Below, one piece after another: positions 36,707-46,028 of a DNA stretch of 64,000 bases. The stretch is from Listeria monocytogenes. GTDB lineage: Bacteria > Bacillota > Bacilli > Lactobacillales > Listeriaceae. The stretch spans positions 1,054,001 to 1,118,000 of the forward strand of contig NZ_LT906436.1 in NCBI RefSeq assembly GCF_900187225.1, in the 5' to 3' direction. The first letter of the stretch is position 1. Each line of letters begins with the position of its first letter. The translations under genes and the position numbers were made by a program. Below the pieces are notes generated by a model. The model had not been told where the DNA came from. It did not search any database and saw only the letters and a program-made list of their open reading frames with translations.

Positions 36707-37575
36707 TTAAGTTCATCGCCGAGACGGATAATTAGGTCGCGGACATCGTCTTTAATTTCGGGATGTTTTAGCGCAAATTTTAAAGTAGTTTCAATAAAGC
36801 CGAATTTATCACCAACATCAAAACGTTCTCCTTCAAAATCATAGGCGAAAACAGGTTGAATTTCATTTAAACGGTTAATTGCATCAGTTAATTGAATTTC
36901 TCCACCAGAACCAGCTTCTTGTGTTTCTAAATACTTAAAAATTTCTGGAGTTAATAAATATCTTCCTAAAATCGCTAAGTTGGAAGGAGCATCTTCTACA
37001 TTAGGCTTTTCCACAAAACCAGTTACATTATACAAACGATCACTTACTTCTTTGTCAGGATCAATAATGCCGTAACGATATGTTTCTTCGCGAGGAACAT
37101 TTTGTACACCGATAACAGAACTATGAGTCTTTTCGTATTGATCGATTAATTGTTTAGCACAAGGGGTTTTAGATTGAACGATGTCATCCCCAAGCATTAC
37201 TACAAATGGTTCGTTACCAATGAAACCTTTAGCTTGTAAAATTGCGTCTCCAAGTCCCTTAGGTTTCGACTGACGAATAAAATGTAAGTTAATATTAGTG
37301 GTTTCTTCCACTAAATGTAATAAATCTAATTTGTTTTTTTCACGTAAATTATTTTCAAGTTCAGGTACAGAGTCGAAATGGTCTTCTATGGCTCTTTTTC
37401 CTTTCCCTGTAACAATTAGAATATCTTCAATTCCAGACGCAACTGCTTCTTCAACGATAAATTGAATCGTTGGTTTGTCTACAATTGGAAGTATTTCTTT
37501 TGGCATCGCTTTTGTTGCAGGAAGAAATCTTGTACCAAGTCCTGCTGCCGGGATGACTGCTTTTTTAACTTTCAT
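36703..37575 (-). CDS. galU: UTP-glucose-1-phosphate uridylyltransferase
   Basis: GalU makes UDP-glucose for glycolipid anchors and for glucosylation or galactosylation of teichoic acids. The 290-residue product has the nucleotidyltransferase motif [18 protein letters not shown] (residues about 9-26), then [16 protein letters not shown], and later [10 protein letters not shown] near residue 262. ATG 37575 is preferred because GGAGGAAAAC lies just upstream; an in-frame start 18 codons earlier is within the divergent promoter zone. It is the only leftward gene in the envelope island. Confidence 0.94.
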   Translation of the reverse strand: MKVKKAVIPAAGLGTRFLPATKAMPKEILPIVDKPTIQFIVEEAVASGIEDILIVTGKGKRAIEDHFDSVPELENNLREKNKLDLLHLVEETTNINLHFIRQSKPKGLGDAILQAKGFIGNEPFVVMLGDDIVQSKTPCAKQLIDQYEKTHSSVIGVQNVPREETYRYGIIDPDKEVSDRLYNVTGFVEKPNVEDAPSNLAILGRYLLTPEIFKYLETQEAGSGGEIQLTDAINRLNEIQPVFAYDFEGERFDVGDKFGFIETTLKFALKHPEIKDDVRDLIIRLGDELK

Positions 37576-37704
37576 GGTTTTCCTCCTTGAAATCACATTA
37601 CATTCATTATAAGCAATTTGATTTATCAAAACAAGCTTAGACTATATTTCATCAATAAGATAACGTTTGCATTTGATACAAAAGAACTATTAGCGGACAA
37701 AATA

Positions 37705-37733
37705 TTGCTTTTTTAAATTTTTTTTAATATGAT
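37705..37733 (+). promoter_or_regulatory. Candidate promoter of the yfhO-like gene
   Basis: TTGCTT at 37705-37710 and TATGAT at 37728-37733 are 17 nt apart. The spacer is almost pure A/T. Confidence 0.5.
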
Positions 37734-37766
37734 TGAAGATGACTTAGTTTTGGAGGGAGAAAGTTA

Positions 37767-40625
37767 ATGGAAGATGTTAGAAAAAAATGGAAAAAGGTAC
37801 AGTGGGATAATGAAATTACGTATAAAACATTCCTTACATATAGTGTTCTCTTTGTCTTAGTAACAATAAGTATTTACTTACTTTTTTGGTTAAGAGGTTA
37901 TTCATTTATTTGGTCTCATGATGGTTTTAACCAACACTATCCGATTTTAAAAGAATTTAGAAATATGTTAGTAGATTTCCTGAAACACCCAACTCAAGTG
38001 CCGGAATTATGGTCTTGGCAAATTGGAATGGGAGGCGATGTGGTCGGTAGTTTTGGCTACTATGTTCTAGGTGATATTTTTGCTTATTTAGTAGTACTAT
38101 TTCCAGCAGATCAGATGGAACTTGCATACACAACATTAATTCTATTACGCTTGTTTTGTGTAGGTATTGCCTTCTTAGCTCTAGCGAAAAACTTTAAAAT
38201 TAATCATATTGCTGCAGTTACAGGTTCATTAGTCTATGTGTTCTCTGGTTATTTATTTGTTTCGGCAACAAGGCATCCATTTTTTATTACGCCGATGATT
38301 CTTTTACCGCTACTTTGTCTTTGTGTAGAGAGAGTGCTTCAAAAGAAATCACCAGTTCCGTTAATTCTTGTGATTTGTTGGACATTAGTTAGTAACTTCT
38401 ATTTTGCATATATGCTTGCGATTATGGTTTGTATCTATACAGTTATTAGATACTTTACTCATTACAAAAAGCAAGGAATTCCGCTACTAAGTACTATTGG
38501 AAAATTAGCGGTCTATGCAATTACTGGCTTTTTAATGGCATGTATTTTATTTTTACCTAATTTAATCGCCTTTTTAGGTTCTTCCAGAGCAAATGGAGAG
38601 TTTGCGAATGGGCTATGGTTCTATGATTTGTCCTATTACTTATCGCTTGGAAAAATGTACATTACAACCGAAAGCGCTGGTTATTGGGCAAACTTAGGTT
38701 TCGCAGCAATTGCTGTGTTTGTACTTCCGTTTATTTGGCAGTATCGAAAAAAATATCCGGTTGTATTTATTAGTTTGGTTTTAGGACTTGGCATGATGCT
38801 ATTTCCGTTTTTCGGGGCATTATTTAATGGTTTAAGTAGTCCTTCCAATCGTTGGATGTTTGCAGTTGCTCTTCCTGTAAGTATTGGAGTTTCCTTTTTA
38901 TTAACAGACTATAAAACATTAACGAAAAAAGATATGCGTAATTTTCTTATTACACTTATTATCTTTATCGTTGTTTCATGGTGGGGACCGAACTTCAATA
39001 TTTATCAACCTATCTTGTTAGTTCCTTTAATATTAATGCTTTTAACCTTTTTTGTTTTCTTTTTACAATTTATTAATTTGAATTATATTAAGAAGAAAGC
39101 TTATAATGGCTTGTTTTACTTTTTGATTATAATGTTAGTATGTGTCAATTTAGCTTATATGGGTAATTATATGTTTAGTAAAAACGGGGCTAATAAAGTA
39201 CAAGGTCAATTAAATTCTGGGGTTGTTGAACGTAAAATAACTGAACTATATGGGGGAGCAGATAAAAAGATTGATAAGAGCTCTTTCTATCGTACCAGCC
39301 TTTCTAGTGGGTATAATGGATTTTATGATAATTCAGATGCAAACATTTTGTTAGATGTAAATACGGTGAATTCATTTTATTCGATTACTAATGGTGCAGT
39401 AGCTGACTTAGCTTCTGAATTAAATAATAGTCAGTTTCGGATGACGTTGCCACTTGGGCAAATGGATAATAGAACTATTTTTACGAATATACTTGGAACG
39501 ACTTACTTATTTGCACGTGATGATCAAGCTGGCAGAATACCATATGGCTTTAAAAAAATTGATTCTGCTGAAATTGAACGAGTAGATAAACCAGGCATTA
39601 GCCATACAGATGTATATGAATCTGAAAATAGTGTTCCATTGATGTATATGAACTACCATACGGAAGATAGAGAATCATATGAAAAGCTCTCTCCGCTTGA
39701 AAAAGAGGAAGCACTTTCTTATAATGCTATCATTGATAATAAAGACACATCCAAACGTGAGTATAAATCGAATATTAAAGAACTTGAATTTGAAACGAGT
39801 ATACCTAAAGTTAATGGCAAAGCTCCTGCAAAATTAACGAAAGACAAAATAGAGGTTTCTAATGCTGAAAATAGCATTCAATTTAAATTGAAAAACCCGG
39901 AAGAAACAAAAAATGCAGAACTTTACTTTTATATTGATGGTTTAGATTTCACGCCATACACTTTCAAACAAAGAAAAGATATTGCGTTTGCTAAAGATGA
40001 GTATAAAACAAAAAATATGCGTTATAATTATTACCGGAACAATCTTACCAAACGTATAAAAGAAGACTATACATTAACAGCCAAAACATCTAACCGTGTA
40101 GTTTCAGCGAGCCAAGTGGATAAAAGTGAGCTTTCTGGGTATTTTAAACGGGACAACATGCTTTTAAATGGTGGTTTTTCTGAAAAAGCTCGGAAACAAG
40201 TATCTATTAATTTGAGCGGTCTTGGTACGTACGACTATGATAATATCAAAATTTACGCGGTTCCATTTGATGATTCTTATACGAAAAGAATGCAAGAACT
40301 AAAAAAACAAGCTGCAACAGACTTGAAATTTGATACAAACAAAGTGTCGGCTAAGGTTTCAGCAAAACAAGATGGTGTGTTAGTTACAACAATTCCATAT
40401 ACAAAAGGTTGGAAAGTAAAAGTAGATGGAAAAGAAGTATCAACAGAAAAAGTCAATACAGGATTTATTGGTTTTTCCTTAGATAAAGGACTCCATACAA
40501 TCGAAATGAATTATGAAACGCCAATGCTTAAAGCTGGCATGGTGGCGAGTGGCTTAGGTGTCATCCTTTTTGCTGGAATTATCGTGGTGTATCACCTTAG
40601 AAAGCGTAAAAATAAAACACAATAA
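37767..40625 (+). CDS. YfhO-family membrane glycosyltransferase-like protein
   Basis: The 952-residue protein has about a dozen membrane segments in its first 480 residues, then a large extracellular domain, and a last membrane segment at about 920-940 before a KRKNKTQ tail. The early extracellular loop has WSHDGFNQHYPIL, which carries the Asp expected in GT-C-fold glycosyltransferases. YfhO proteins move sugars from undecaprenyl-phosphate carriers onto teichoic acids outside the membrane. In Listeria this gene has, as I recall, been linked to wall teichoic acid glycosylation. A partner enzyme that makes the lipid-sugar is not adjacent. Confidence 0.85.
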   Translation: MEDVRKKWKKVQWDNEITYKTFLTYSVLFVLVTISIYLLFWLRGYSFIWSHDGFNQHYPILKEFRNMLVDFLKHPTQVPELWSWQIGMGGDVVGSFGYYVLGDIFAYLVVLFPADQMELAYTTLILLRLFCVGIAFLALAKNFKINHIAAVTGSLVYVFSGYLFVSATRHPFFITPMILLPLLCLCVERVLQKKSPVPLILVICWTLVSNFYFAYMLAIMVCIYTVIRYFTHYKKQGIPLLSTIGKLAVYAITGFLMACILFLPNLIAFLGSSRANGEFANGLWFYDLSYYLSLGKMYITTESAGYWANLGFAAIAVFVLPFIWQYRKKYPVVFISLVLGLGMMLFPFFGALFNGLSSPSNRWMFAVALPVSIGVSFLLTDYKTLTKKDMRNFLITLIIFIVVSWWGPNFNIYQPILLVPLILMLLTFFVFFLQFINLNYIKKKAYNGLFYFLIIMLVCVNLAYMGNYMFSKNGANKVQGQLNSGVVERKITELYGGADKKIDKSSFYRTSLSSGYNGFYDNSDANILLDVNTVNSFYSITNGAVADLASELNNSQFRMTLPLGQMDNRTIFTNILGTTYLFARDDQAGRIPYGFKKIDSAEIERVDKPGISHTDVYESENSVPLMYMNYHTEDRESYEKLSPLEKEEALSYNAIIDNKDTSKREYKSNIKELEFETSIPKVNGKAPAKLTKDKIEVSNAENSIQFKLKNPEETKNAELYFYIDGLDFTPYTFKQRKDIAFAKDEYKTKNMRYNYYRNNLTKRIKEDYTLTAKTSNRVVSASQVDKSELSGYFKRDNMLLNGGFSEKARKQVSINLSGLGTYDYDNIKIYAVPFDDSYTKRMQELKKQAATDLKFDTNKVSAKVSAKQDGVLVTTIPYTKGWKVKVDGKEVSTEKVNTGFIGFSLDKGLHTIEMNYETPMLKAGMVASGLGVILFAGIIVVYHLRKRKNKTQ

Positions 40626-40632
40626 ATGAGGG

Positions 40633-40674
40633 AAAACGTTAGGTAGCTATGTTACATAGCCCTAACGTTTTTTG
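40633..40674 (+). terminator. Terminator of the yfhO-like gene
   Basis: Outer arms AAAACGTTAGG/CCTAACGTTTT and an inner GCTATG/CATAGC stem (40646-40660) make a long, stable hairpin ending in T6. Confidence 0.9.
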
Positions 40675-40717
40675 TTAGTTCTGAGATTAAGCAAAAGTGT
40701 AAATTCCGATTATAGTA

Positions 40718-40726
40718 TGATATAAT
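40718..40726 (+). promoter_or_regulatory. Extended -10 promoter of the rmlT-rmlACBD operon
   Basis: TGATATAAT is a perfect extended -10 element. No convincing -35 lies 16-18 nt upstream, which is usual for extended -10 promoters. Confidence 0.5.
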
Positions 40727-40756
40727 TTAACTGTTAATCTATTTTAGGAGGATATA

Positions 40757-42628
40757 ATGAGAAATTTAAAAGATAGAGTACTCAATTCATTAAAAGGTAA
40801 TAAAAAAGATATTAAAATTAGTGTTGTTGTACCTACATATAATACAGAATTAGAAGGTCTTAAAAACTTAATGTCGTCAATTGATAAGCAAACAATGAAT
40901 CCAGATGAGTATGAGCTTGTTTTTGTAGATGATGGATCTACAACAGATACATACGAACGTTTGCAAGAGTTTGCTGAAACACGTCCAAATATGACCGTTA
41001 AACAAATTGAAAACTCTGGTTGGGGAAGCAGACCAAGAAATATTGCAACTAAAATGGCTAAAGGAGAATATATCCTTTATTTAGACCATGATGACACAGT
41101 TTTCCCTGAAACATTTGAACGCGTATATAATTTCGGAAAAGAAAATAATTTAGATGTAGTGAGCGGGAAAGAAGTAAGAACAAATGGTTGGTCATGGGGA
41201 TGGAAGCAATTCTCTGAGAACAATCCGCATGCAGAAGAAATGGGTATTGAATGTTTACTTCCAATGACTCCACACAAATTTTATAAAAGAGAATTCTTGT
41301 TAGAGAATGATATTACATTTGATGATGGAGCTCGAGTTCTTTGGGAAGATGTATATTTTAACTCTAAGGCGTTCATTCACGGTGCAAAAGTTGGTATTTT
41401 AGCCGATTATCCTACGTACTATTGGATTGCAACTGGTGCAAATAATTCCAGTAGTTTCGGACGTGATCCGCATGAAAAATGGAACCAAATTAATAAATTA
41501 TTTAATTTCTTTAAAGACAATATCAAAGAGCAACGTGACTTAGATTTTATGCTAACTCATTGGTATCGCTCACGAGTTCTTGGGATTTTAGGGCAATGGC
41601 TACTAAAAAACAACAATGAACGTATTGATATTGAATTTAACTATGCAAAAAAACTTGCCGAAGAATTAATACCAGCCTATATTAGCGAAAACTTAGATAA
41701 AAACAATCAAGTAAAAGATTATTTATTAAGACAAGGTGATTTAGATTCATTAAAAAAACTTGCTCAAATCGATGCTGGAATTACAGCGCTTAGCTATGTG
41801 GAAGATGCTTACTTTAAAGAAGACAAACTATTCTTCAAAACAAGTACAAAAATGACATATGAAGACAAAGAAGATTTCTTTATTGAAAAAACAGCAGATC
41901 GAATGGAACGTATTTTACCAGAAGAAATCAAATCGAAATTGCCAAAAGAATTCTTTGATTATAGTGATGATTTAGCTGAATTTACGTATGAGCCAAGTAT
42001 TAAAGGACGTAATTCAAGAGCTACCTGGAAAATCGACGGTTCTACTAGTAATGTAGAAGTTGTTAATAAAAAAGCAAATTTGTATAAAATAGAAGGTGAA
42101 ATGTCTTTTTCTGTTCAAATTAATGATTATATATTAGATGCAGCTGATAAAAAACAACCATGGGATATTGCCACACGCTTTACCGGCCTTGGGTATACAA
42201 GTCACCGAGCATTAACCATTGGTAAAATTCTTATCAAAACAGCGTTAATAAATAACAAAACAATGATTGTTTATAAAAATGCATCTGGTTTAATAAGTCT
42301 GGATGTTGGAAGTAGCGTTCGTTCAATCGTGGAAGATTCTGGTGTGAAACGTGAACAAATTCTTATTGATAAAACATCTGGAAAAGTAACTATTCCATTA
42401 AATGAAATTCATGTGTTTGGTGAAAGCCTTATTGAAGGTAATGCAGAATTAAAACCGGTGGGAATTAGTGATGCGGATCCAATTAATGTAAAAGCTAAAT
42501 TGATTGGTGAAGCTAATAAAGCAAGAGTAGAAGTTCTTTTGGGTGATGAAAAACTATCTGGTGAATATCATTTAGTAACTAATATCCAAGGTAAAAAAGA
42601 TAAACAGCAAATTAAAATAACGCTTTAA
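40757..42628 (+). CDS. rmlT: Teichoic acid rhamnosyltransferase RmlT
   Basis: This 623-residue enzyme has an N-terminal family 2 glycosyltransferase domain: [15 protein letters not shown] (residues about 20-34), [17 protein letters not shown] (about 54-70) and the metal/nucleotide motif YLDHDDT near residue 112. The C-terminal half, from about 330, is a separate domain of unknown origin. In L. monocytogenes the gene in this position, directly before rmlACBD, is required to attach L-rhamnose to wall teichoic acid. The operon context here supports the same role: dTDP-rhamnose made by the next four genes is its donor. An AGGAGG site precedes the ATG. Confidence 0.88.
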   Translation: MRNLKDRVLNSLKGNKKDIKISVVVPTYNTELEGLKNLMSSIDKQTMNPDEYELVFVDDGSTTDTYERLQEFAETRPNMTVKQIENSGWGSRPRNIATKMAKGEYILYLDHDDTVFPETFERVYNFGKENNLDVVSGKEVRTNGWSWGWKQFSENNPHAEEMGIECLLPMTPHKFYKREFLLENDITFDDGARVLWEDVYFNSKAFIHGAKVGILADYPTYYWIATGANNSSSFGRDPHEKWNQINKLFNFFKDNIKEQRDLDFMLTHWYRSRVLGILGQWLLKNNNERIDIEFNYAKKLAEELIPAYISENLDKNNQVKDYLLRQGDLDSLKKLAQIDAGITALSYVEDAYFKEDKLFFKTSTKMTYEDKEDFFIEKTADRMERILPEEIKSKLPKEFFDYSDDLAEFTYEPSIKGRNSRATWKIDGSTSNVEVVNKKANLYKIEGEMSFSVQINDYILDAADKKQPWDIATRFTGLGYTSHRALTIGKILIKTALINNKTMIVYKNASGLISLDVGSSVRSIVEDSGVKREQILIDKTSGKVTIPLNEIHVFGESLIEGNAELKPVGISDADPINVKAKLIGEANKARVEVLLGDEKLSGEYHLVTNIQGKKDKQQIKITL

Positions 42629-42644
42629 GAATGGAGAGAAAAGA

Positions 42645-43511
42645 ATGAAAGGTATAATTTTAGCAGGAGGAAGTGGAACTAGACTTTATCCACTTACAAA
42701 AGCAATTTCGAAACAAATGTTACCAATTTATGATAAGCCGATGATTTATTATCCGCTATCGATCCTAATGTTAGCAGGTATTAAAGATATTTTAATTATT
42801 TCAACCCCAGAAGATACTCCACGCTTTGAGCAATTATTAGCTGATAGCGATCAACTGGGTATTAATATTTCTTATGCGGTTCAAGAAAAACCGGAAGGAT
42901 TAGCACAAGCGTTTATTATTGCTGAAGATTTTATTGGGGATGATTCGGTTTCGCTTATACTTGGAGATAATATTTATTACGGACAAGGTTTATCCAAAAT
43001 GCTTCAAAGAGCATCTGCTAAAAAAGCTGGAGCTACTGTATTTGGCTACCACGTGAATGATCCTGAAAGATTTGGAGTTGTGGAGTTTGATGAATCAATG
43101 AAAGCTATTTCCATTGAAGAAAAGCCTACTGAACCAAAAAGTAATTATGCGGTAACTGGTCTTTATTTCTACGATAATCGCGTAGTGGAAATTGCGAAAA
43201 GCATTAAACCATCTGAACGTGGTGAGTTAGAAATCACTGATGTTAATAAGCGTTACCTTGAACTGGGAGAACTAGATGTAGAACTTATGGGCAGAGGATT
43301 TGCTTGGTTAGATACAGGAACACATGAATCTCTTCTTGAAGCGTCTACCTTTATTGAAACAATTGAAAGAAGACAAAACTTGAAAATCGCTTGTCTTGAG
43401 GAAATTGCTTATCGAATGGGGTATATTGATGAGGCTGCAGTTGAAAAATTGGCAGAACCACTTAAGAAAAATGCGTATGGGCAATATTTAATGAAATTAA
43501 TTAATAAATAA
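42645..43511 (+). CDS. rmlA: Glucose-1-phosphate thymidylyltransferase
   Basis: RmlA makes dTDP-glucose, the first step toward dTDP-L-rhamnose. The 288-residue protein begins with the nucleotidyltransferase motif [18 protein letters not shown] (residues about 4-21), followed by [17 protein letters not shown] and [12 protein letters not shown] near residue 106. [15 protein letters not shown] near 221 is typical. It follows rmlT by 16 nt with a GGAGAG site. Confidence 0.96.
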   Translation: MKGIILAGGSGTRLYPLTKAISKQMLPIYDKPMIYYPLSILMLAGIKDILIISTPEDTPRFEQLLADSDQLGINISYAVQEKPEGLAQAFIIAEDFIGDDSVSLILGDNIYYGQGLSKMLQRASAKKAGATVFGYHVNDPERFGVVEFDESMKAISIEEKPTEPKSNYAVTGLYFYDNRVVEIAKSIKPSERGELEITDVNKRYLELGELDVELMGRGFAWLDTGTHESLLEASTFIETIERRQNLKIACLEEIAYRMGYIDEAAVEKLAEPLKKNAYGQYLMKLINK

Positions 43512-43529
43512 GAAGAGTGAGGCGTACTA

Positions 43530-44090
43530 ATGGAAATTGTTGAAAGTAAACTAGCTGGTGTTAAATTAGTAAAACCAAAAGTGTTTGGAGATCATCGTGG
43601 TTTTTTCATGGAAAGCTATAATGAAAAAGCATTCCATGAAGCTGGAATCGATATGAAGTTTATTCAAGATAACCACTCTCTTTCTGTGGAAGCGGGTGTA
43701 CTTCGGGGTATGCATTATCAAACGAACCCAAAAGCACAGACAAAATTAATTCGTGTTGCGACAGGCGCAATTTATGATGTAGTTGTTGATATGCGTAAAG
43801 GTTCTCCTACATACGGTGAGTGGGAAGGTTATATTTTAAGCGAAGCAAACAAACATCAACTTCTAGTACCACAAGGATTTGCTCATGGCTTTTGTACGAT
43901 TACCGAAAATGTGAATGTGCTTTATAAAGTAGATCAATTATATTCCCCTGAAAACGATGCGGGAATTGCCTACGATGATCCGGATTTAAATATTACTTGG
44001 CCAACAGATAAATTAATTTTATCGGACAAGGATACGAAACATCCACGTTTAAAAGACGCTGAAAATAATTTTGTATGGGAGAATAAATAA
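43530..44090 (+). CDS. rmlC: dTDP-4-dehydrorhamnose 3,5-epimerase
   Basis: RmlC epimerises dTDP-4-keto-6-deoxyglucose at C3 and C5. The 186-residue cupin has FGDHRGFFMESYNEKAF (residues about 19-35), the catalytic His in LRGMHYQTNPKAQ near 63, and PQGFAHGFCTI near 118. It is the second step enzyme in order of genes but third in the pathway. The stop codon abuts the ATG of rmlB. Confidence 0.96.
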   Translation: MEIVESKLAGVKLVKPKVFGDHRGFFMESYNEKAFHEAGIDMKFIQDNHSLSVEAGVLRGMHYQTNPKAQTKLIRVATGAIYDVVVDMRKGSPTYGEWEGYILSEANKHQLLVPQGFAHGFCTITENVNVLYKVDQLYSPENDAGIAYDDPDLNITWPTDKLILSDKDTKHPRLKDAENNFVWENK

Positions 44091-45077
44091 ATGAATTTAT
44101 TAGTAACAGGTGGGGCAGGTTTTATTGGCAGTAATTTCGTACATCATATTTTAAATAAGCATGATGATTATAAAGTCGTAAACTTAGATTTGCTGACTTA
44201 TGCAGGCACAATGAGCAATTTAGAGGATATCAAAGAAAATCCTAATCATGTTTTCGTAGAAGGAAATATTTGTGATTATGATCTAGTGAAAAAACTAGTA
44301 ACAGATCATAAAATTGATACTATTGTTAACTTCGCAGCAGAATCTCATGTAGACCGTAGTATTATCAATCCAGGTATCTTTATCGAAACAAATGTACAAG
44401 GAACGCTAAATCTTTTAAATGTTGCGAAAGAATTAAATGTCGCAAAATATCTACAAGTATCTACTGATGAAGTGTATGGTTCACTTGGAGAAACTGGATA
44501 TTTCACTGAAGAAACTCCAATTGCTCCAAACAGTCCATACTCTGCAAGTAAAGCTTCAGCAGACTTATTAGTTCGTTCATATTTTGAAACATACGGCTTA
44601 AATGTAAATATTACTCGTTGTTCTAATAATTATGGACCACATCATTTCCCAGAAAAATTAATCCCGCTAATGATCACAAATGGTCTTGACGGGGAAAATT
44701 TACCTATTTATGGTGATGGTAAAAACATTCGCGATTGGTTACATGTGTCAGATCACTGTGCAGCAATTGATTTAGTAATCCATAATGGTAAATCTGGTGA
44801 AGTTTATAACGTTGGTGGACATAATGAACGTACGAATAATGAAATCGTGCATATCATTGTTGACGATTTGAATCTTTCTAAAGATAAAATTGTATATGTA
44901 GAAGATCGTCTTGGTCATGATTTACGTTATGCTATTGACCCTAAGAAAATCGAAACAGAGCTTGGTTGGGAACCAAAATATACATTTGATACAGGAATTA
45001 AAGAAACTATCGAATGGTATGTAAATAATGAAGCTTGGTGGAGACCACTAAAATCACGCGCAAAGTTGGGTGAATAA
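44091..45077 (+). CDS. rmlB: dTDP-glucose 4,6-dehydratase
   Basis: RmlB converts dTDP-glucose to dTDP-4-keto-6-deoxyglucose with bound NAD. The 328-residue SDR-family protein has the N-terminal VTGGAGFIGSNFVHHIL (residues about 4-20), NFAAESHVDRSI near 80, the dehydratase-specific STDEVYG segment near 122, and the catalytic YSASKASADL near 145. It lies between rmlC and rmlD with no gap to rmlC and 2 nt to rmlD. Confidence 0.96.
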   Translation: MNLLVTGGAGFIGSNFVHHILNKHDDYKVVNLDLLTYAGTMSNLEDIKENPNHVFVEGNICDYDLVKKLVTDHKIDTIVNFAAESHVDRSIINPGIFIETNVQGTLNLLNVAKELNVAKYLQVSTDEVYGSLGETGYFTEETPIAPNSPYSASKASADLLVRSYFETYGLNVNITRCSNNYGPHHFPEKLIPLMITNGLDGENLPIYGDGKNIRDWLHVSDHCAAIDLVIHNGKSGEVYNVGGHNERTNNEIVHIIVDDLNLSKDKIVYVEDRLGHDLRYAIDPKKIETELGWEPKYTFDTGIKETIEWYVNNEAWWRPLKSRAKLGE

Positions 45078-45079
45078 AT

Positions 45080-45910
45080 ATGAGTATTTTAGTAACAGGA
45101 GCAAATGGGCAGCTCGGAACGGAGCTAGTTCAATTATTAAAAGAACATAATTTAACCGTGACTGAGTGGGACAAAGATTCTGTAGATATTGTGGATAAAG
45201 CAGCTGTAAAAAAAGCAATGCTTGATTTAAAGCCTGAATGGATTATCCATTGTGCCGCTTTTACTAATGTAGAAGCAGCAGAAGATGAATTAAAAAACGT
45301 TAACTGGGAAGTAAACGTGGATGGGACTGAAAATATCAGTGAAGCTGCAGAAATAGTTGGAGCTAAACTTGTATATATCAGTACAGATTATGTTTTCGAT
45401 GGTACTAAAAAAGAAGCATATTTACCAGATGATAAAACAAATCCACTTAATCAATATGGAATTGCTAAATTAGCAGGAGAAAAAGTTGCTTTAGAAAAAA
45501 ATAGCCAAACTTATGTTATTCGTACTTCATGGGTGTTTGGTAAATATGGTAATAATTTTGTATACAGTATGCTTAAACTAGCTGAAACGCATAAAGAACT
45601 AAAAGTAGTAAATGATCAATTAGGTCGCCCAACATACACATATGATTTAGCTGACTTCATTCGTTTTGTTATTGAGAAGAATCCGGCATATGGTATTTAC
45701 CAATTCTCTAATAGTGGAACTGCGACATGGTTTGAGTTTGCAACAGAAATTTTGAAAGATAAAGATGTTACTGTGAATCCATGTACTTCAGATGAATTTC
45801 CACAAAAAGCTGAACGTCCAAAAACATCTATTATGAGTTTGGAAAAAGTAGAGAAACTAGGTTTTAACATTCCAACTTGGCAAGATGCTTTAGTTCGTTT
45901 TAAAAAATAA
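45080..45910 (+). CDS. rmlD: dTDP-4-dehydrorhamnose reductase
   Basis: RmlD performs the last step, reduction to dTDP-L-rhamnose. The 276-residue protein has VTGANGQLGTELVQLL (residues about 5-20) for NADPH, HCAAFTNVEAAEDE near 57, and the catalytic YGIAKLAGEK near 126. It closes the rhamnose operon before a strong terminator. Confidence 0.95.
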   Translation: MSILVTGANGQLGTELVQLLKEHNLTVTEWDKDSVDIVDKAAVKKAMLDLKPEWIIHCAAFTNVEAAEDELKNVNWEVNVDGTENISEAAEIVGAKLVYISTDYVFDGTKKEAYLPDDKTNPLNQYGIAKLAGEKVALEKNSQTYVIRTSWVFGKYGNNFVYSMLKLAETHKELKVVNDQLGRPTYTYDLADFIRFVIEKNPAYGIYQFSNSGTATWFEFATEILKDKDVTVNPCTSDEFPQKAERPKTSIMSLEKVEKLGFNIPTWQDALVRFKK

Positions 45911-45913
45911 TAA

Positions 45914-45953
45914 AAAAAACAATTATACGATGCATTCGTATAATTGTTTTTTT
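45914..45953 (+). terminator. Terminator of the rmlT-rmlACBD operon
   Basis: Seventeen perfect pairs (45914-45930 with 45936-45952) and a TGCAT loop, with A and T tracts. Confidence 0.92.
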
Positions 45954-46028
45954 ATATCTTTATGGGGTTTATTTGTTTATAATAGTAATGTGTATAAATT
46001 ACTCTATGAACAAAAGGAGCCGGATATT

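Noticed and set aside
45930-46028. N-terminal extension of the phosphotransferase-like gene to an ATG at 45930
   Set aside because: That ATG lies within the hairpin of the preceding operon terminator and has no ribosome binding site; TTG 46029 has AAAGGAG correctly placed.
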